The notes beneath the pieces were generated by a model that saw only the letters and a program-made list of their open reading frames with translations, searched no databases and was not told the DNA's origin. Made by a program: the position numbers and the translations under genes. This document shows, one piece after another, positions 7,521 to 16,351 of a DNA stretch of 32,343 nucleotides; positions within the stretch are counted from its first letter, which is position 1, and the number at the start of each line of letters is the position of its first letter. The stretch is from Clostridia bacterium (GTDB lineage: Bacteria; Bacillota; Clostridia; Oscillospirales; CAG-272): the NCBI GenBank assembly GCA_017522905.1, contig JAFWXY010000161.1, positions 1 to 32,343 of the forward strand, in the 5' to 3' direction.

Positions 7521-8555
7521 TTACTTTCTTTGTGCCAATTCCACTATCTTCAGGCAAAGCTTGCCGTACTCTATTCCGTTTGCCGCCGCCATCTGGGGCA
7601 AAAGACTTGTGGGGGTCATTCCCGGCAGGGTGTTTGCCTCAAGGCACCAGGGCTTGCCGGACTTATCGACTATAAAGTCGAATCTTGAGTATCCCGAGAG
7701 GCGTAGTGCATCAAATGCAAGCCTGGTCTGCTCTGCAACAACCTCTCGCACGCTCTCGTCTATCTCCGCAGGACAGATCTCAAGTGTCTTGCCCGCCTGA
7801 TACTTGTTGGTATAGTCGTAGAAGCCCTCGGTCGGGATGATCTCTATCACCGGCAAGACCTCGCCGTCCAGAATGCCGACCGTCAGCTCTCTTCCCTCTA
7901 TCTTCTTCTCGATAAGAACGTACTCCTCGTACTCCTGTGCAAGCTTGAGCGCCGCGTCAAGCTCCTCCTTGTTATCAACAATGGAGATCCCAACGCTGGA
8001 GCCACACGAGCAGGGCTTTACAACACAAGGATACCCTATCTTCTCTTCAAACGCCTTTTCATCAAACTCCTTGACCGATACGTATATCCACTCGGGGGTA
8101 TTAACGCCCACGCCGACAAACATCTTCTTTGAAATGTCCTTGTCCATGGCAAGCAGGCTTCCAACGTAACCCGAGCCTGTGTATTTTATTCCGTAGTTGT
8201 CAAGAGTTGCCTGAAGCTGACCGTTCTCGCCCATAGCACCGTGAAGCGCAAGAAATACAACGTCAGCGCGCTTGCAAAGCTCGATTATTCCGCGGCCGAT
8301 GAGTGCGTCGCCGTTTCCGCTCTTCTCCTTGAGCGCCCTGAGGTCCGGCACGCTGTTTGTTACCCTGTAAGCCTCACCCTCAACCGAGTTGAAAAGATCG
8401 GGATCACAGAGCCTCGTTTCGTCTATTCCAAGATAAACGTCAGCCAAGCAGACCTTCTCACCCTCTCCTTTAAGCGCATTTGCTATAAGACTTCCCGACG
8501 TGAGAGACACGTCGCGCTCGGGGGAATAGCCCCCTGCAAGTACAAGTATGTTCAT
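7521..8555 (-). CDS. ddl: D-alanine--D-alanine ligase
   Basis: A 344-residue ATP-grasp enzyme that joins two D-Ala in the cytoplasm to make the dipeptide end of peptidoglycan precursors. Visible motifs are LAGGYSPERDVSL at the N-terminus, ALHGAMGENGQLQ, YTGSG...AMDK, VKPCSCGSSVGI, a GRELTVGIL strand, EIIPTEGFYDYTNKY and the magnesium site FDFIVDKSGKPWCLEANTLP. The Tyr in the FYDYTNKY omega-loop fits a D-Ala-D-Ala ligase rather than a D-Ala-D-lactate (VanA-type) enzyme. The start ATG 8555 has an ACGGAG site. It lies 62 bases after prmC and 31 before the glycosidase gene, suggesting a common transcript. Confidence 0.95.
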   Translation of the reverse strand: MNILVLAGGYSPERDVSLTSGSLIANALKGEGEKVCLADVYLGIDETRLCDPDLFNSVEGEAYRVTNSVPDLRALKEKSGNGDALIGRGIIELCKRADVVFLALHGAMGENGQLQATLDNYGIKYTGSGYVGSLLAMDKDISKKMFVGVGVNTPEWIYVSVKEFDEKAFEEKIGYPCVVKPCSCGSSVGISIVDNKEELDAALKLAQEYEEYVLIEKKIEGRELTVGILDGEVLPVIEIIPTEGFYDYTNKYQAGKTLEICPAEIDESVREVVAEQTRLAFDALRLSGYSRFDFIVDKSGKPWCLEANTLPGMTPTSLLPQMAAANGIEYGKLCLKIVELAQRK

Positions 8556-8617
8556 CTATTTTCTCCGTTTTTGCGTATATTTCTATTGGTCAATGTATTC
8601 GTATTTTTGCAGAGCTG

Positions 8618-9418
8618 TTACTTTCTTCTAAGAACAGCAACTCTGTCGTTTCCTCCAAGATCCTTTTTCACCTGACACAAAAAGCCGTTCTCTTCTGCTA
8701 TTTCCTTTATTTCTTCCGCCTGATCGTATCCTATCTCAAAGATGAAATAGCCGTCATCGGTAAGGTTTTGTTGGTATTTTTCAACTATCGCGCGATAGAA
8801 GATAAGTCCGTCAGCGCCGCCGTCAAGCGCAACTCTCGGCTCATGCCTGACCTCTCTGGAAAGCGTATCGATCACGTCGCTTCTGATATACGGGGGGTTT
8901 GATATGATCGCGGAAAACCGCTCTTCTCCCAAAGCGTCGCCCAAAAGAACGTCACCCTCAATAAATTCAAGCCTATCTGCAACCTTGTTTCTTTCCGCAT
9001 TTCTCTTAGCCAATTCAAGAGTCCTCGGATAAAGCTCTACCGCCACTCCGCTTGTGTCGGCTCTGAGATCGGCAATTGAAATGGCAATACAGCCGCTGCC
9101 TGTGCAAAGATCGGCAAATCTCGCGTTCCTTGGAAGCAGCTTGACTGCCTCCTCGACTATCGACTCAGTATCGGGGCGCGGAACAAGACATTCCTCGCTG
9201 ACCTCAAGCTCGCACCTTGCAAACCACCATTTACCGATGATATACTGCAAAGGGTACCCCTCACAACGACGCCTGACCGCATCGCAAAGGCGCTCGTCCT
9301 GATAATCGCGATCCTCGGAAAATTCTCCCATGATCTCACTAATCAGGAGCTCCGCCTCGCCGCGAGCATTCTCGATATTCACTTTTTTAAAGCTTTCACA
9401 TATCTCACGGTAAGTCAA
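8618..9418 (-). CDS. prmC: Release-factor glutamine methyltransferase PrmC
   Basis: An enzyme that methylates the GGQ glutamine of peptide-chain release factors using S-adenosylmethionine. It shows PRPDTE (residues 80-85), the SAM-binding loop DLCTGSGCIAIS (103-114) and the diagnostic NPPY motif (174-177), in 266 residues. I place the start at TTG 9418, because GGGAGG lies 7 bases before it and translation then begins MTYREI, as is usual in the family. A GTG at 9433 is also in frame but would place the Shine-Dalgarno sequence inside the gene. It is the first gene of a three-gene unit with ddl and a glycosidase; in many Firmicutes prmC instead follows prfA. Confidence 0.93.
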   Translation of the reverse strand: MTYREICESFKKVNIENARGEAELLISEIMGEFSEDRDYQDERLCDAVRRRCEGYPLQYIIGKWWFARCELEVSEECLVPRPDTESIVEEAVKLLPRNARFADLCTGSGCIAISIADLRADTSGVAVELYPRTLELAKRNAERNKVADRLEFIEGDVLLGDALGEERFSAIISNPPYIRSDVIDTLSREVRHEPRVALDGGADGLIFYRAIVEKYQQNLTDDGYFIFEIGYDQAEEIKEIAEENGFLCQVKKDLGGNDRVAVLRRK

Positions 9419-9447
9419 TTTGCGCCCTCCCACAATTTGTCATTATC

Positions 9448-9476
9448 ATTATACCAAATGAAGTATATTTTATCAA
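9448..9476 (-). promoter_or_regulatory. Promoter of the prmC-ddl-glycosidase unit
   Basis: Minus strand: TTGATA (9476-9471), 17 bp, TATAAT (9453-9448). The -10 box lies 30 bases before the TTG start proposed for prmC. Confidence 0.7.
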
Positions 9477-9542
9477 GAGATTTTCCCAAATATTATATGA
9501 ATTTTATGTTTATTGGGCACTGTTCGTGTGACCTCTTCCCCA

Positions 9543-9571
9543 TTGACAAGAGCCTTAGACGGTGATATAAT
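9543..9571 (+). promoter_or_regulatory. Consensus promoter of the ABC transporter gene
   Basis: A perfect TTGACA (9543-9548), 17 bp, TATAAT (9566-9571). The ribosome binding site AAGGAG (9593-9598) precedes ATG 9609. A promoter this close to consensus suggests either high expression or repression by an unseen factor. Confidence 0.85.
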
Positions 9572-9608
9572 TTATTTATGAATTAATTTTGCAAGGAGTC
9601 TTGTAATT

Positions 9609-12600
9609 ATGCTTGAAATACGCAACGTAACAAAGATATACCGCTCCAAAACAGGCGAGTCGGTAAAGGCACTTGACAATGTGAGTATTTCCTTCCCTGA
9701 ATCGGGTATGGTTTTTCTTCTCGGTAAATCGGGAAGCGGTAAGTCTACCCTTCTTAACGTTATAGGAGGTCTTGACAGCTGTGACTCGGGCGAATTCGTC
9801 ATCAAGGGAAAATCCTCCAAAAACTTCCACGGCTCGGATTTCGATGCCTACAGAAACACTTTCATCGGATTTATCTTCCAGGAGTACAATATTCTTGACG
9901 AGTTTTCCGTGGGTGCAAATATTGGACTTGCGCTTGAGCTTCAGGGCAAAAAGGCAACTAATGAAAGGATCAACGCCATTCTCTCCGAGGTCGATCTTTC
10001 AAACTACGCAAAGAGAAAGCCCAACGAGCTCTCGGGAGGTCAAAAGCAGAGAGTAGCAATAGCGCGTGCACTTGTAAAGGAGCCCGAGATCATTATGGCA
10101 GACGAGCCGACGGGTGCTCTTGACTCGAATACAGGTAAGCAGATATTCGATACACTCAAAAAGCTCTCTGAGAATAAGCTCGTCATAGTAGTATCCCACG
10201 ACAGAGATTTTGCGGAAAAATATGCCGATCGAATAATTGAGCTTTCCGACGGTCACGTTTTGTCCGACGTAACCAAGCACGAGCGACCCTCGGTCAAGCT
10301 TTCCACAGGTGTAGACCGTATCAGCCCCAATCTTTTCAAGATCAAGCGCGGATACAGACTGACCGAGGAAGACCTAAGGGTTATTAACGACTACATTCAG
10401 GAGAACGACTGCGACGTCATCCTTTCGGGTGACACGCGCGTTAACGGCGAGCTTCGCAACGCGGCGGGCATAACCGAGAACGGCGGAACAACGGTTTTCG
10501 AGACTACAGATCCCGAACGCGATCTCAATATAAAGGAATACGACGGAAAGAAGACAGGATTTATTCACTCCCGCCTTCCCCTGAAAAACGCCGTCAAAAT
10601 AGGCTCATCGGGTCTCAAGCACAAAAAATTCAGACTTGTAATGACCGTCTTCCTCTCGCTTATTGCATTTGCTCTCTTCGGACTTGCCGATACAATGGCG
10701 GCATACCGGAAGGTACAGGCTGCAACCGATTCGCTTATCGACTCGAACGTTAAGCATGCAAGCTTCTCTGTAGGTGTTGCCAATTACTATTACTACGACG
10801 GTGAGCTTCAAAGCAGATATTTTGAAACTCAAGGTCTCAACAACGGTGACATTAAATATCTTGAGTCAAAGACGGGACTTGACTTTATTCCCGTATACAC
10901 AGGATCGTTTGATATCTGGGACAGCGGATTTGCAATTGCGGAGAATTATATCTCCTATGTGTCAAACACCGTATTCAATGGCAAGATCACGGGAGTTATG
11001 TCCATTAATATGGATGCGCTTACAAATTCCGGTCTTAGCCTCATGGCAGGAAGCCTTCCCCAGAACAAGGGCGAGATCGTAATCAGCGAGCTGACGTACC
11101 GCTCTTTCAAGGAATTTGGGTTCAAGAATGCCGAATACGATGAGGAAATCAAAAAGGAGGAGATCCTTTCCCCCAACGATCTTATAGGAAAGCATATCAC
11201 TATCAGCTCTCAGAACTACGACTTAAAGACGACCTATAAGATCGTAGGTGTTATGGACACCGGATTTGACTACGACAGATACGCAATCTTTTTGCCAAGT
11301 GAAACTCCGTCTGAGGGTGGCGGTATCTCCGACATGGTACTTCAAGGCGAGCTTGAAAGTGACCTCAGCTACGGCTTCCATGCCTTGTCGATTCTCTCTC
11401 AGGACGATATTAACGAGCTTGTTAAATACATGCCTCAGAAGCAAGAGCCTATTGGCGAATATATGTCGGGCTGGAACAGCGAAAGCTATCTTAAGTATTC
11501 CTGGACGGTAGACGAGGAAAATACAAATTCAACCTCGTTTAACAGAATCGCAGACGACTCTGCTATCTCCAAGCTTGACATAGAGTGGATCGGTGAGGCA
11601 AAAAAGACTCTTGCCCCCGGAGAGATAGTAGTCCCCAAATCATTTTTGAGCAACCTTATTCCCTACCAGATGGCGGTCGCGCTTCCCTTTGACGATTTTG
11701 CCGATTACGTAGAGAGCATCTATGATATCGACATCAGAGAAAAGGTCACCGAAGGCTATAGCGAAAACTATTTCAATCTCGCAAACAGTGCCGCGTATGA
11801 ATATTACAGCGCACAGAATATATGGGAATACAACGTATACGAGGATCTGCTTCCGTTCATGCTTGATTTCCTTGGGATCGAGGACGTGATAAACAATATT
11901 CCCAACACCCCATACAAAAAGGAAATATATTATACCGTATGTGATATGCTATACAACGCTAACACAGAAACAGAAAGCGTTGTCTTATATCAGAGTACTA
12001 TTACCAATATCTATTCGTACGCGCAGGTCATAACCGACTTCTATCACTCCGGATTGGCTAACGATACAGAGTATATCGACAGTATGAAGGAATATTGGGG
12101 ATGGGGAGACGGAGACTGGAACGATACCCCTGCGGATGAAAAGCAGAGAGCTCTCTTCAGATATTTCTATGACTCCTACAGATACGAGCATCCCGAGTAT
12201 AACACAAACAACTACGAGGAGCTCAACAGTCAGGCAAGCATCAAATTCCTTGAGCTTACAGGTCAGCCTGTCTCCGAGCTTTTAAGCAATATAAAGATCG
12301 ACCGGATGGAGCGCAGCTACGAGCTTAATACCGAGAGCCTTATCGAAAGCTACACAGTAAGCATAGTCGGCTTTATTAACGAAAATCAGAACTATGATCT
12401 TTGGGGACTCGTGCTTAGCAATGAGATCTACGACGATTATATGGAATGGTACGCACAGATTACCGAGCAGTTTATAGGTGAGGACAAGTCGGAGCACAAA
12501 GTTGCCGACCACGTAAACGGAGTGTGGGCATTTGCAGTTGCACCTATGGACGATAACCGCGAGCTTGTTGAAAAGCTTGTTACACTCAGCTATGACGAAC

Positions 12601-13076
12601 GCGGCGATCTGAAATTCTCCATGAGAAATTCCATTATGGTAACTCTTGATTCATTCAACAGCTTTATCGAGATCGGCGCTATGATATTCCTTTACGTAGG
12701 TATAGGCTTTGCGGTCTTCTCCGCACTTCTGCTTATGAACTTCATAGCAACGTCGATCTCCTATAAGAAGCGTGAGATAGGAATCCTTCGTGCGGTCGGT
12801 GCGCGCTCAAGCGACGTTTTCAAGATATTCTTCAGCGAGGCGCTTATAATCGCTCTTATCAACTTTATCCTCTCCGTTGCGGCAGTAATTGCGGCAACGA
12901 TAGGAATAAACGGCTGGATGCGTAACGAGGGTATCCGCATTACCCTTCTCAACTTTGGCGCAAGACAGGTAATTCTTATGCTTCTTGTAAGCGTGGCGGT
13001 AGCTCTTATTTCAAGCTTCCTGCCCGTCTACAATATAGCAAGACGTAAGCCCGTTGACGCTATAAAGGATAAATAA
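9609..13076 (+). CDS. ABC transporter, ATPase fused to FtsX-type permease with large ectodomain
   Basis: A 1155-residue fusion. The N-terminal nucleotide-binding domain (1-220) is of the MacB/LolD type: Walker A GKSGSGKST (39-47), signature LSGGQ (141-145), Walker B IIMADEP (161-167) and the switch His in VVSHD (H197). A linker of about 115 residues leads to a first membrane helix (about 341-362). About 650 residues of extracytoplasmic sequence, rich in Tyr, Asp and Glu, follow. The C-terminal FtsX domain has three helices near 1017-1048, 1075-1097 and 1118-1140, with the typical SYKKREIGILRAVGA coupling segment and an ARRKPVDAIKDK end. With four helices per chain it should work as a homodimer. 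Relatives act in lipoprotein trafficking, peptide-antibiotic defence or mechanotransmission rather than classical transport. The gene stands alone, so its partner is unknown. Confidence 0.92.
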   Translation: MLEIRNVTKIYRSKTGESVKALDNVSISFPESGMVFLLGKSGSGKSTLLNVIGGLDSCDSGEFVIKGKSSKNFHGSDFDAYRNTFIGFIFQEYNILDEFSVGANIGLALELQGKKATNERINAILSEVDLSNYAKRKPNELSGGQKQRVAIARALVKEPEIIMADEPTGALDSNTGKQIFDTLKKLSENKLVIVVSHDRDFAEKYADRIIELSDGHVLSDVTKHERPSVKLSTGVDRISPNLFKIKRGYRLTEEDLRVINDYIQENDCDVILSGDTRVNGELRNAAGITENGGTTVFETTDPERDLNIKEYDGKKTGFIHSRLPLKNAVKIGSSGLKHKKFRLVMTVFLSLIAFALFGLADTMAAYRKVQAATDSLIDSNVKHASFSVGVANYYYYDGELQSRYFETQGLNNGDIKYLESKTGLDFIPVYTGSFDIWDSGFAIAENYISYVSNTVFNGKITGVMSINMDALTNSGLSLMAGSLPQNKGEIVISELTYRSFKEFGFKNAEYDEEIKKEEILSPNDLIGKHITISSQNYDLKTTYKIVGVMDTGFDYDRYAIFLPSETPSEGGGISDMVLQGELESDLSYGFHALSILSQDDINELVKYMPQKQEPIGEYMSGWNSESYLKYSWTVDEENTNSTSFNRIADDSAISKLDIEWIGEAKKTLAPGEIVVPKSFLSNLIPYQMAVALPFDDFADYVESIYDIDIREKVTEGYSENYFNLANSAAYEYYSAQNIWEYNVYEDLLPFMLDFLGIEDVINNIPNTPYKKEIYYTVCDMLYNANTETESVVLYQSTITNIYSYAQVITDFYHSGLANDTEYIDSMKEYWGWGDGDWNDTPADEKQRALFRYFYDSYRYEHPEYNTNNYEELNSQASIKFLELTGQPVSELLSNIKIDRMERSYELNTESLIESYTVSIVGFINENQNYDLWGLVLSNEIYDDYMEWYAQITEQFIGEDKSEHKVADHVNGVWAFAVAPMDDNRELVEKLVTLSYDERGDLKFSMRNSIMVTLDSFNSFIEIGAMIFLYVGIGFAVFSALLLMNFIATSISYKKREIGILRAVGARSSDVFKIFFSEALIIALINFILSVAAVIAATIGINGWMRNEGIRITLLNFGARQVILMLLVSVAVALISSFLPVYNIARRKPVDAIKDK

Positions 13077-13082
13077 ATATAT

Positions 13083-13113
13083 AAAAAATCCTGCGATCAT
13101 CGCAGGATTTTTT
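13083..13113. terminator. Bidirectional terminator, ABC gene / DAHP synthase
   Basis: A TCCTGCGA/TCGCAGGA stem with a TCA loop, flanked by an A6 run on the left and a T6 run on the right, so it works in both directions between convergent genes. Confidence 0.9.
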
Positions 13114-13124
13114 ATGTCCGTATG

Positions 13125-14147
13125 TTAAACCTTGCCGGCCATGTAATAGATGAAATCCTCGGTGTCCCTCCAGCCTATGCAGGGGTCTGTGATCGACTTT
13201 CCGTAGATTCCCTCACCTATCTTTTGGCTTCCCTCCTCAATGTAGCTTTCAATCATAAAGCCCTTGAAGAACTTGTTTATCTCGGGATCAAGCGCACAGG
13301 AATGAAGCACTTCCTTTGCGATTCTCATCTGCTCCTTATACTTCTTGCCCGAGTTTGCATGGTTGCAGTCCACAATAAGTGCGGGATTATCAAGTCTGCG
13401 CTTCGCATATTCTCCGCAAAGATGCTCGATATCCTCGTAGTGGTAGTTAGGCAAGGACTCGCCGTGCTTGTTGACGTATCCGCGCAGGATAGAGTGTGTC
13501 AAGGGATTGCCGCTTGACCTTACCTCTCAACCGCGGTAAAGGAAGGTGTGCGCGTGCTGTGCAGCCATTACCGAGTTGAGCATAACCGAAATATCGCCGC
13601 CCGTGGGATTCTTCATTCCTACGGGGATCTCGATTCCGCTGGATACAAGACGGTGCTGCTGGTTTTCCACCGAGTGTGCTCCGATAGCAACGTAAGAAAG
13701 AAGATCGTAAAGATACTGATAGTTTTCGGGATAAAGCATTTCGTCCGCGGTAAACATTCCGGTCTCCTCAATTACCCGAAGGTGCAAATGACGGATAGCA
13801 ATGATTCCCGCAAGCATATCAGAGCCCTTCTCGGGGTCGGGCTGGTGGAGCATTCCCTTGTATCCGTCACCTGTGGTTCTCGGCTTATTTGTATATATTC
13901 TGGGAATGATGATAAGCTTATCCTTTACTGTCTCTCTGACCTTGGCAAGACGGTGGCAGTAGTCCATTACAGACTCCTCGTTATCTGCAGAGCAAGGACC
14001 GATTATGAGTATCTTTTTATCAGATTCACCCGAGAAAACACGAGCGACCTCCGCGTCGAATATCTTCTTTTTCTCACGCGAAGCCTCGCTTAAGGGGTAC
14101 ATCTCCCTGATTTCCTTGGGTATGGGCAATTTTCTTACGAATTCCAT
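13125..14147 (-). pseudogene. DAHP synthase (AroF/AroG type) interrupted by in-frame UGA
   Basis: 3-Deoxy-D-arabino-heptulosonate-7-phosphate synthase, first enzyme of aromatic amino-acid synthesis. Starting at ATG 14147 (GGAG upstream) the frame reads through GPCSADNEE, KPRTTGDGYKG, AIGAHSVENQQHR and MKNPTGGD up to HTFLYRG, where TGA occurs (13529-13527). The same frame continues EVRSSGNPL, ILRGYVNKHG, DCNHANSGKKY, MIESYIEEGSQ and SITDPCIGW to TAA at 13125. No frameshift is needed, and all other active-site segments are intact. Relatives have Trp at this place (LYRGWEV), so one G-to-A change of TGG explains the stop. The truncated product (about 206 residues) lacks the metal-binding His/Glu/Asp of the C-terminal third. 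It could be a recent pseudogene, a strain mutation, a read-through case or a base-call error. Confidence 0.85.
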
Positions 14148-14259
14148 AATTATTTCTCCGATTTTTGTATGTTTACAAAGAAAACATTTATAACGCATAC
14201 ATTTTAGCACCTATTTATTAACTTGTTGTTAATATCCAATGTTTTTTCAAAATAATACA

Positions 14260-14291
14260 AAAATAGCCCGAAATCGCAATGATTTCGGGCT
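14260..14291 (-). terminator. Terminator of recA-recX
   Basis: An 11-bp stem AGCCCGAAATC/GATTTCGGGCT (14265-14275 with 14281-14291) with a 5-base loop, followed on the minus strand by TATTTTTG. It lies 4 bases after the recX stop. Confidence 0.85.
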
Positions 14292-14295
14292 TAGT

Positions 14296-14937
14296 TTATT
14301 CATTTCCGTGTATATTTGCCATTGCTCTTTTGATATCGGACGAGGAATAGCCAAGCCTTATCAACGCGGCATACATCTTGTCGCGCTCCTGTCTCTCTTT
14401 AGGAATAAAGGAATATTTTTTCTCTATGGCGCGGGCGCAATTCTCCGCAAAATCGATTTCCTCAAGCGACTCGGATACGTACTCAATAACATTGCCGGGA
14501 AATCCCTCCTCAAAAAGCTTCTTTAGAATACGTGAGCGTCCCCAAAGCTTGCCTATCATAATCTCTGCGCGACGGAGGGCAATATCCTCCTCGTCAACAA
14601 AGCCTCTTTTGCGCACGATGTCAATGGCATCTCTGCTTACTTCCTTTGAAAAACCTTTGACTATCAGCTTTCTGTAAAGTGCTTTGATCGAGCTTTGAAC
14701 GTAGGCAAAGCTTGCGCAAGCCGACGAGTACGCCGCAGTTACGCTTGCATTGTAGTCGATTAAGGATAGCTCTTCTGCAATCTCGTCGCCCACATCGAGC
14801 AAAAGCTCCTCAAAAAGCTCGTCAAGCAGGATGAATTCAACAACCTCGCATCCGCTTTCGTTAGACACCTCAACCGATAGAAGATATGTCGAATCCCCTC
14901 TTTGGGAAATCCCCTTTATAACAGCACTGCCTGACAT
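14296..14937 (-). CDS. recX: RecA regulator RecX
   Basis: A 213-residue protein of the RecX family, which binds RecA filaments and limits recombinase activity. It is mostly helical and shows the three-helix repeats of the family: the segments ALYRKLIVKGFSKEVSRDAID, RGFVDEEDIALRRAE and MIGKLWGRSRILKKLFEEGF, with a C-terminal MYAALIRLGYSSSDIKRAM repeat. The N-terminal 60 residues are a beta-rich region. It starts 3 bases after the recA stop codon, so the two are co-transcribed and probably translationally coupled; its own Shine-Dalgarno sequence is weak (GGTGATG inside the end of recA). The identification rests on motifs plus this characteristic position. Confidence 0.9.
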   Translation of the reverse strand: MSGSAVIKGISQRGDSTYLLSVEVSNESGCEVVEFILLDELFEELLLDVGDEIAEELSLIDYNASVTAAYSSACASFAYVQSSIKALYRKLIVKGFSKEVSRDAIDIVRKRGFVDEEDIALRRAEIMIGKLWGRSRILKKLFEEGFPGNVIEYVSESLEEIDFAENCARAIEKKYSFIPKERQERDKMYAALIRLGYSSSDIKRAMANIHGNE

Positions 14938-14940
14938 TTA

Positions 14941-16056
14941 TCAGTCATCACCAAGGGTGCGGATATCGAAATCGTCATCATCCCCATCATCAAGCTCAAA
15001 TTCCTCTTCGTTAAGCACTCCGTCATTCTTGAGCATATGCTCTCTTACCTTTGCCTCTATCTCTGCGGCAAACTCGGGATTATCCTCAAGAAGTCTCTTT
15101 ACGTTGTCCTTACCCTGTGCAAGTCTGTTGCCGTCGTAGGAGAACCAGGATCCGCTCTTCTTGATAATATCGACCATAATTGCAAAGTCGAGTATCTCGC
15201 CCATGCGGGAGATTCCCTTGCCGTAGAGAATATCAAACTCCGCTACACGGAAGGGTGGAGCCACCTTGTTTTTAACTATCTTGCACTTAACGCGGTTTCC
15301 GTATATATCGGAGCCGTTCTTAAGCTGCTCTGTCTTTCTTATGTCGATACGTACAGACGCGTAGAACTTAAGCGCGCGTCCGCCTGTAGTTGTCTCGGGG
15401 TTTCCGTACATCACGCCAACCTTTTCGCGAAGCTGGTTGATGAAGACTACGATACAGTTGCTCTTGGATATTACCGCCGTAAGCTTTCTCATAGCCTGAG
15501 ACATAAGACGAGCCTGAACACCAACGGTTGCCTGACCCATATCGCCGTCGATCTCCTGCTTTGGTACAAGTGCCGCAACAGAGTCAACTACGATAACGTC
15601 GATAGCGCCAGAGCGAGCAAGTGACTCGGTGATAGAAAGCGCGTCCTCTCCGCAGTCGGGCTGAGAAACGAGAAGATTCGCAATGTCAACGCCAAGCGCC
15701 TTTGCATATACGGGGTCAAGCGCGTGCTCCGCGTCAATGAACGCAGCCTCACCGCCCGCCTTCTGTACCTCTGCGATTATATGTAATGCAACAGTTGTCT
15801 TACCCGAGGACTCAGGGCCAAAGATCTCCACTATTCTTCCCTTCGGCACACCGCCGATTCCGAGAGCCATATCAAGAGAAAGCGAGCCCGTGGAAACCGC
15901 CTGAACCTCCATCTTGGTGTTCTCGCCAAGCTTCATGATAGCGCCAGCGCCGAACTCCTTTTCGATCTGCGCCATCGCGGTATTAAGCGCCCTTCTCTTA
16001 TCCTCTCTGTCTGTAAGCTCGGTTACCTTTGCCGCCGCCTTCTTTGTTGCTGCCAT
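14941..16056 (-). CDS. recA: Recombinase RecA
   Basis: A 371-residue RecA, the ATP-dependent strand-exchange protein and co-protease of the SOS response. It has Walker [10 protein letters not shown] (80-88), the [10 protein letters not shown] segment, Walker [13 protein letters not shown], the L1 loop with [12 protein letters not shown], the [31 protein letters not shown]2 region, and a strongly acidic C-terminal tail ([11 protein letters not shown]) typical of bacterial RecA. I chose ATG 16056 because AAGGAGGA (16068-16061) is directly upstream; the frame is open 12 residues further, but without a binding site. The N-terminal [10 protein letters not shown] is a Lys/Ala-rich extension. recX follows at once. 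Confidence 0.98.
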   Translation of the reverse strand: MAATKKAAAKVTELTDREDKRRALNTAMAQIEKEFGAGAIMKLGENTKMEVQAVSTGSLSLDMALGIGGVPKGRIVEIFGPESSGKTTVALHIIAEVQKAGGEAAFIDAEHALDPVYAKALGVDIANLLVSQPDCGEDALSITESLARSGAIDVIVVDSVAALVPKQEIDGDMGQATVGVQARLMSQAMRKLTAVISKSNCIVVFINQLREKVGVMYGNPETTTGGRALKFYASVRIDIRKTEQLKNGSDIYGNRVKCKIVKNKVAPPFRVAEFDILYGKGISRMGEILDFAIMVDIIKKSGSWFSYDGNRLAQGKDNVKRLLEDNPEFAAEIEAKVREHMLKNDGVLNEEEFELDDGDDDDFDIRTLGDD

Positions 16057-16114
16057 TATATCCTCCTTCTGTGCAAAACTCTGTCTGCACATACAATATT
16101 TCCGTTGTGAGATA

Positions 16115-16143
16115 ATTATACCTCTTTTTCATTCCCTTGTCAA
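16115..16143 (-). promoter_or_regulatory. Consensus promoter of recA-recX
   Basis: Minus strand: TTGACA (16143-16138), 17 bp, TATAAT (16120-16115), both perfect. I see no GAAC-N4-GTTC type SOS box overlapping it, so LexA control is not evident here. Confidence 0.85.
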
Positions 16144-16292
16144 TAGCTTTTTGAAAATATTTTTCCAAAATCGGTATTTTTGTCTTTTTTATACCCTTCA
16201 AATACTGCGAAGGCAATTTTATTGTTCCGTTTTTGAAACTGAAGACTCGTTACGCCTGGCAGTGCACAATGTCATCCGACATACATATTCCC

Positions 16293-16321
16293 TTGACTTT
16301 TCCCCTTTTGTATGATAGAAT
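16293..16321 (+). promoter_or_regulatory. Promoter of the M32 carboxypeptidase gene
   Basis: TTGACT (16293-16298), 17 bp, TAGAAT (16316-16321). The ribosome binding site AAAGGAG is at 16338-16344. The 149 bp between this and the recA promoter hold nothing that I recognise. Confidence 0.75.
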
Positions 16322-16351
16322 TATTTTATTATCCCAAAAAGGAGAATACAA

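Noticed and set aside
13125..14147. Genome-wide UGA-to-Trp recoding to explain the DAHP synthase stop
   Set aside because: Other genes end at UGA with terminators or coupled genes directly after it (spo0A, recA, asd), and their Trp codons are UGG.
16057..16160. LexA/SOS operator at the recA promoter
   Set aside because: No GAAC-N4-GTTC pattern, exact or near, was found between the -35 box and the start codon.
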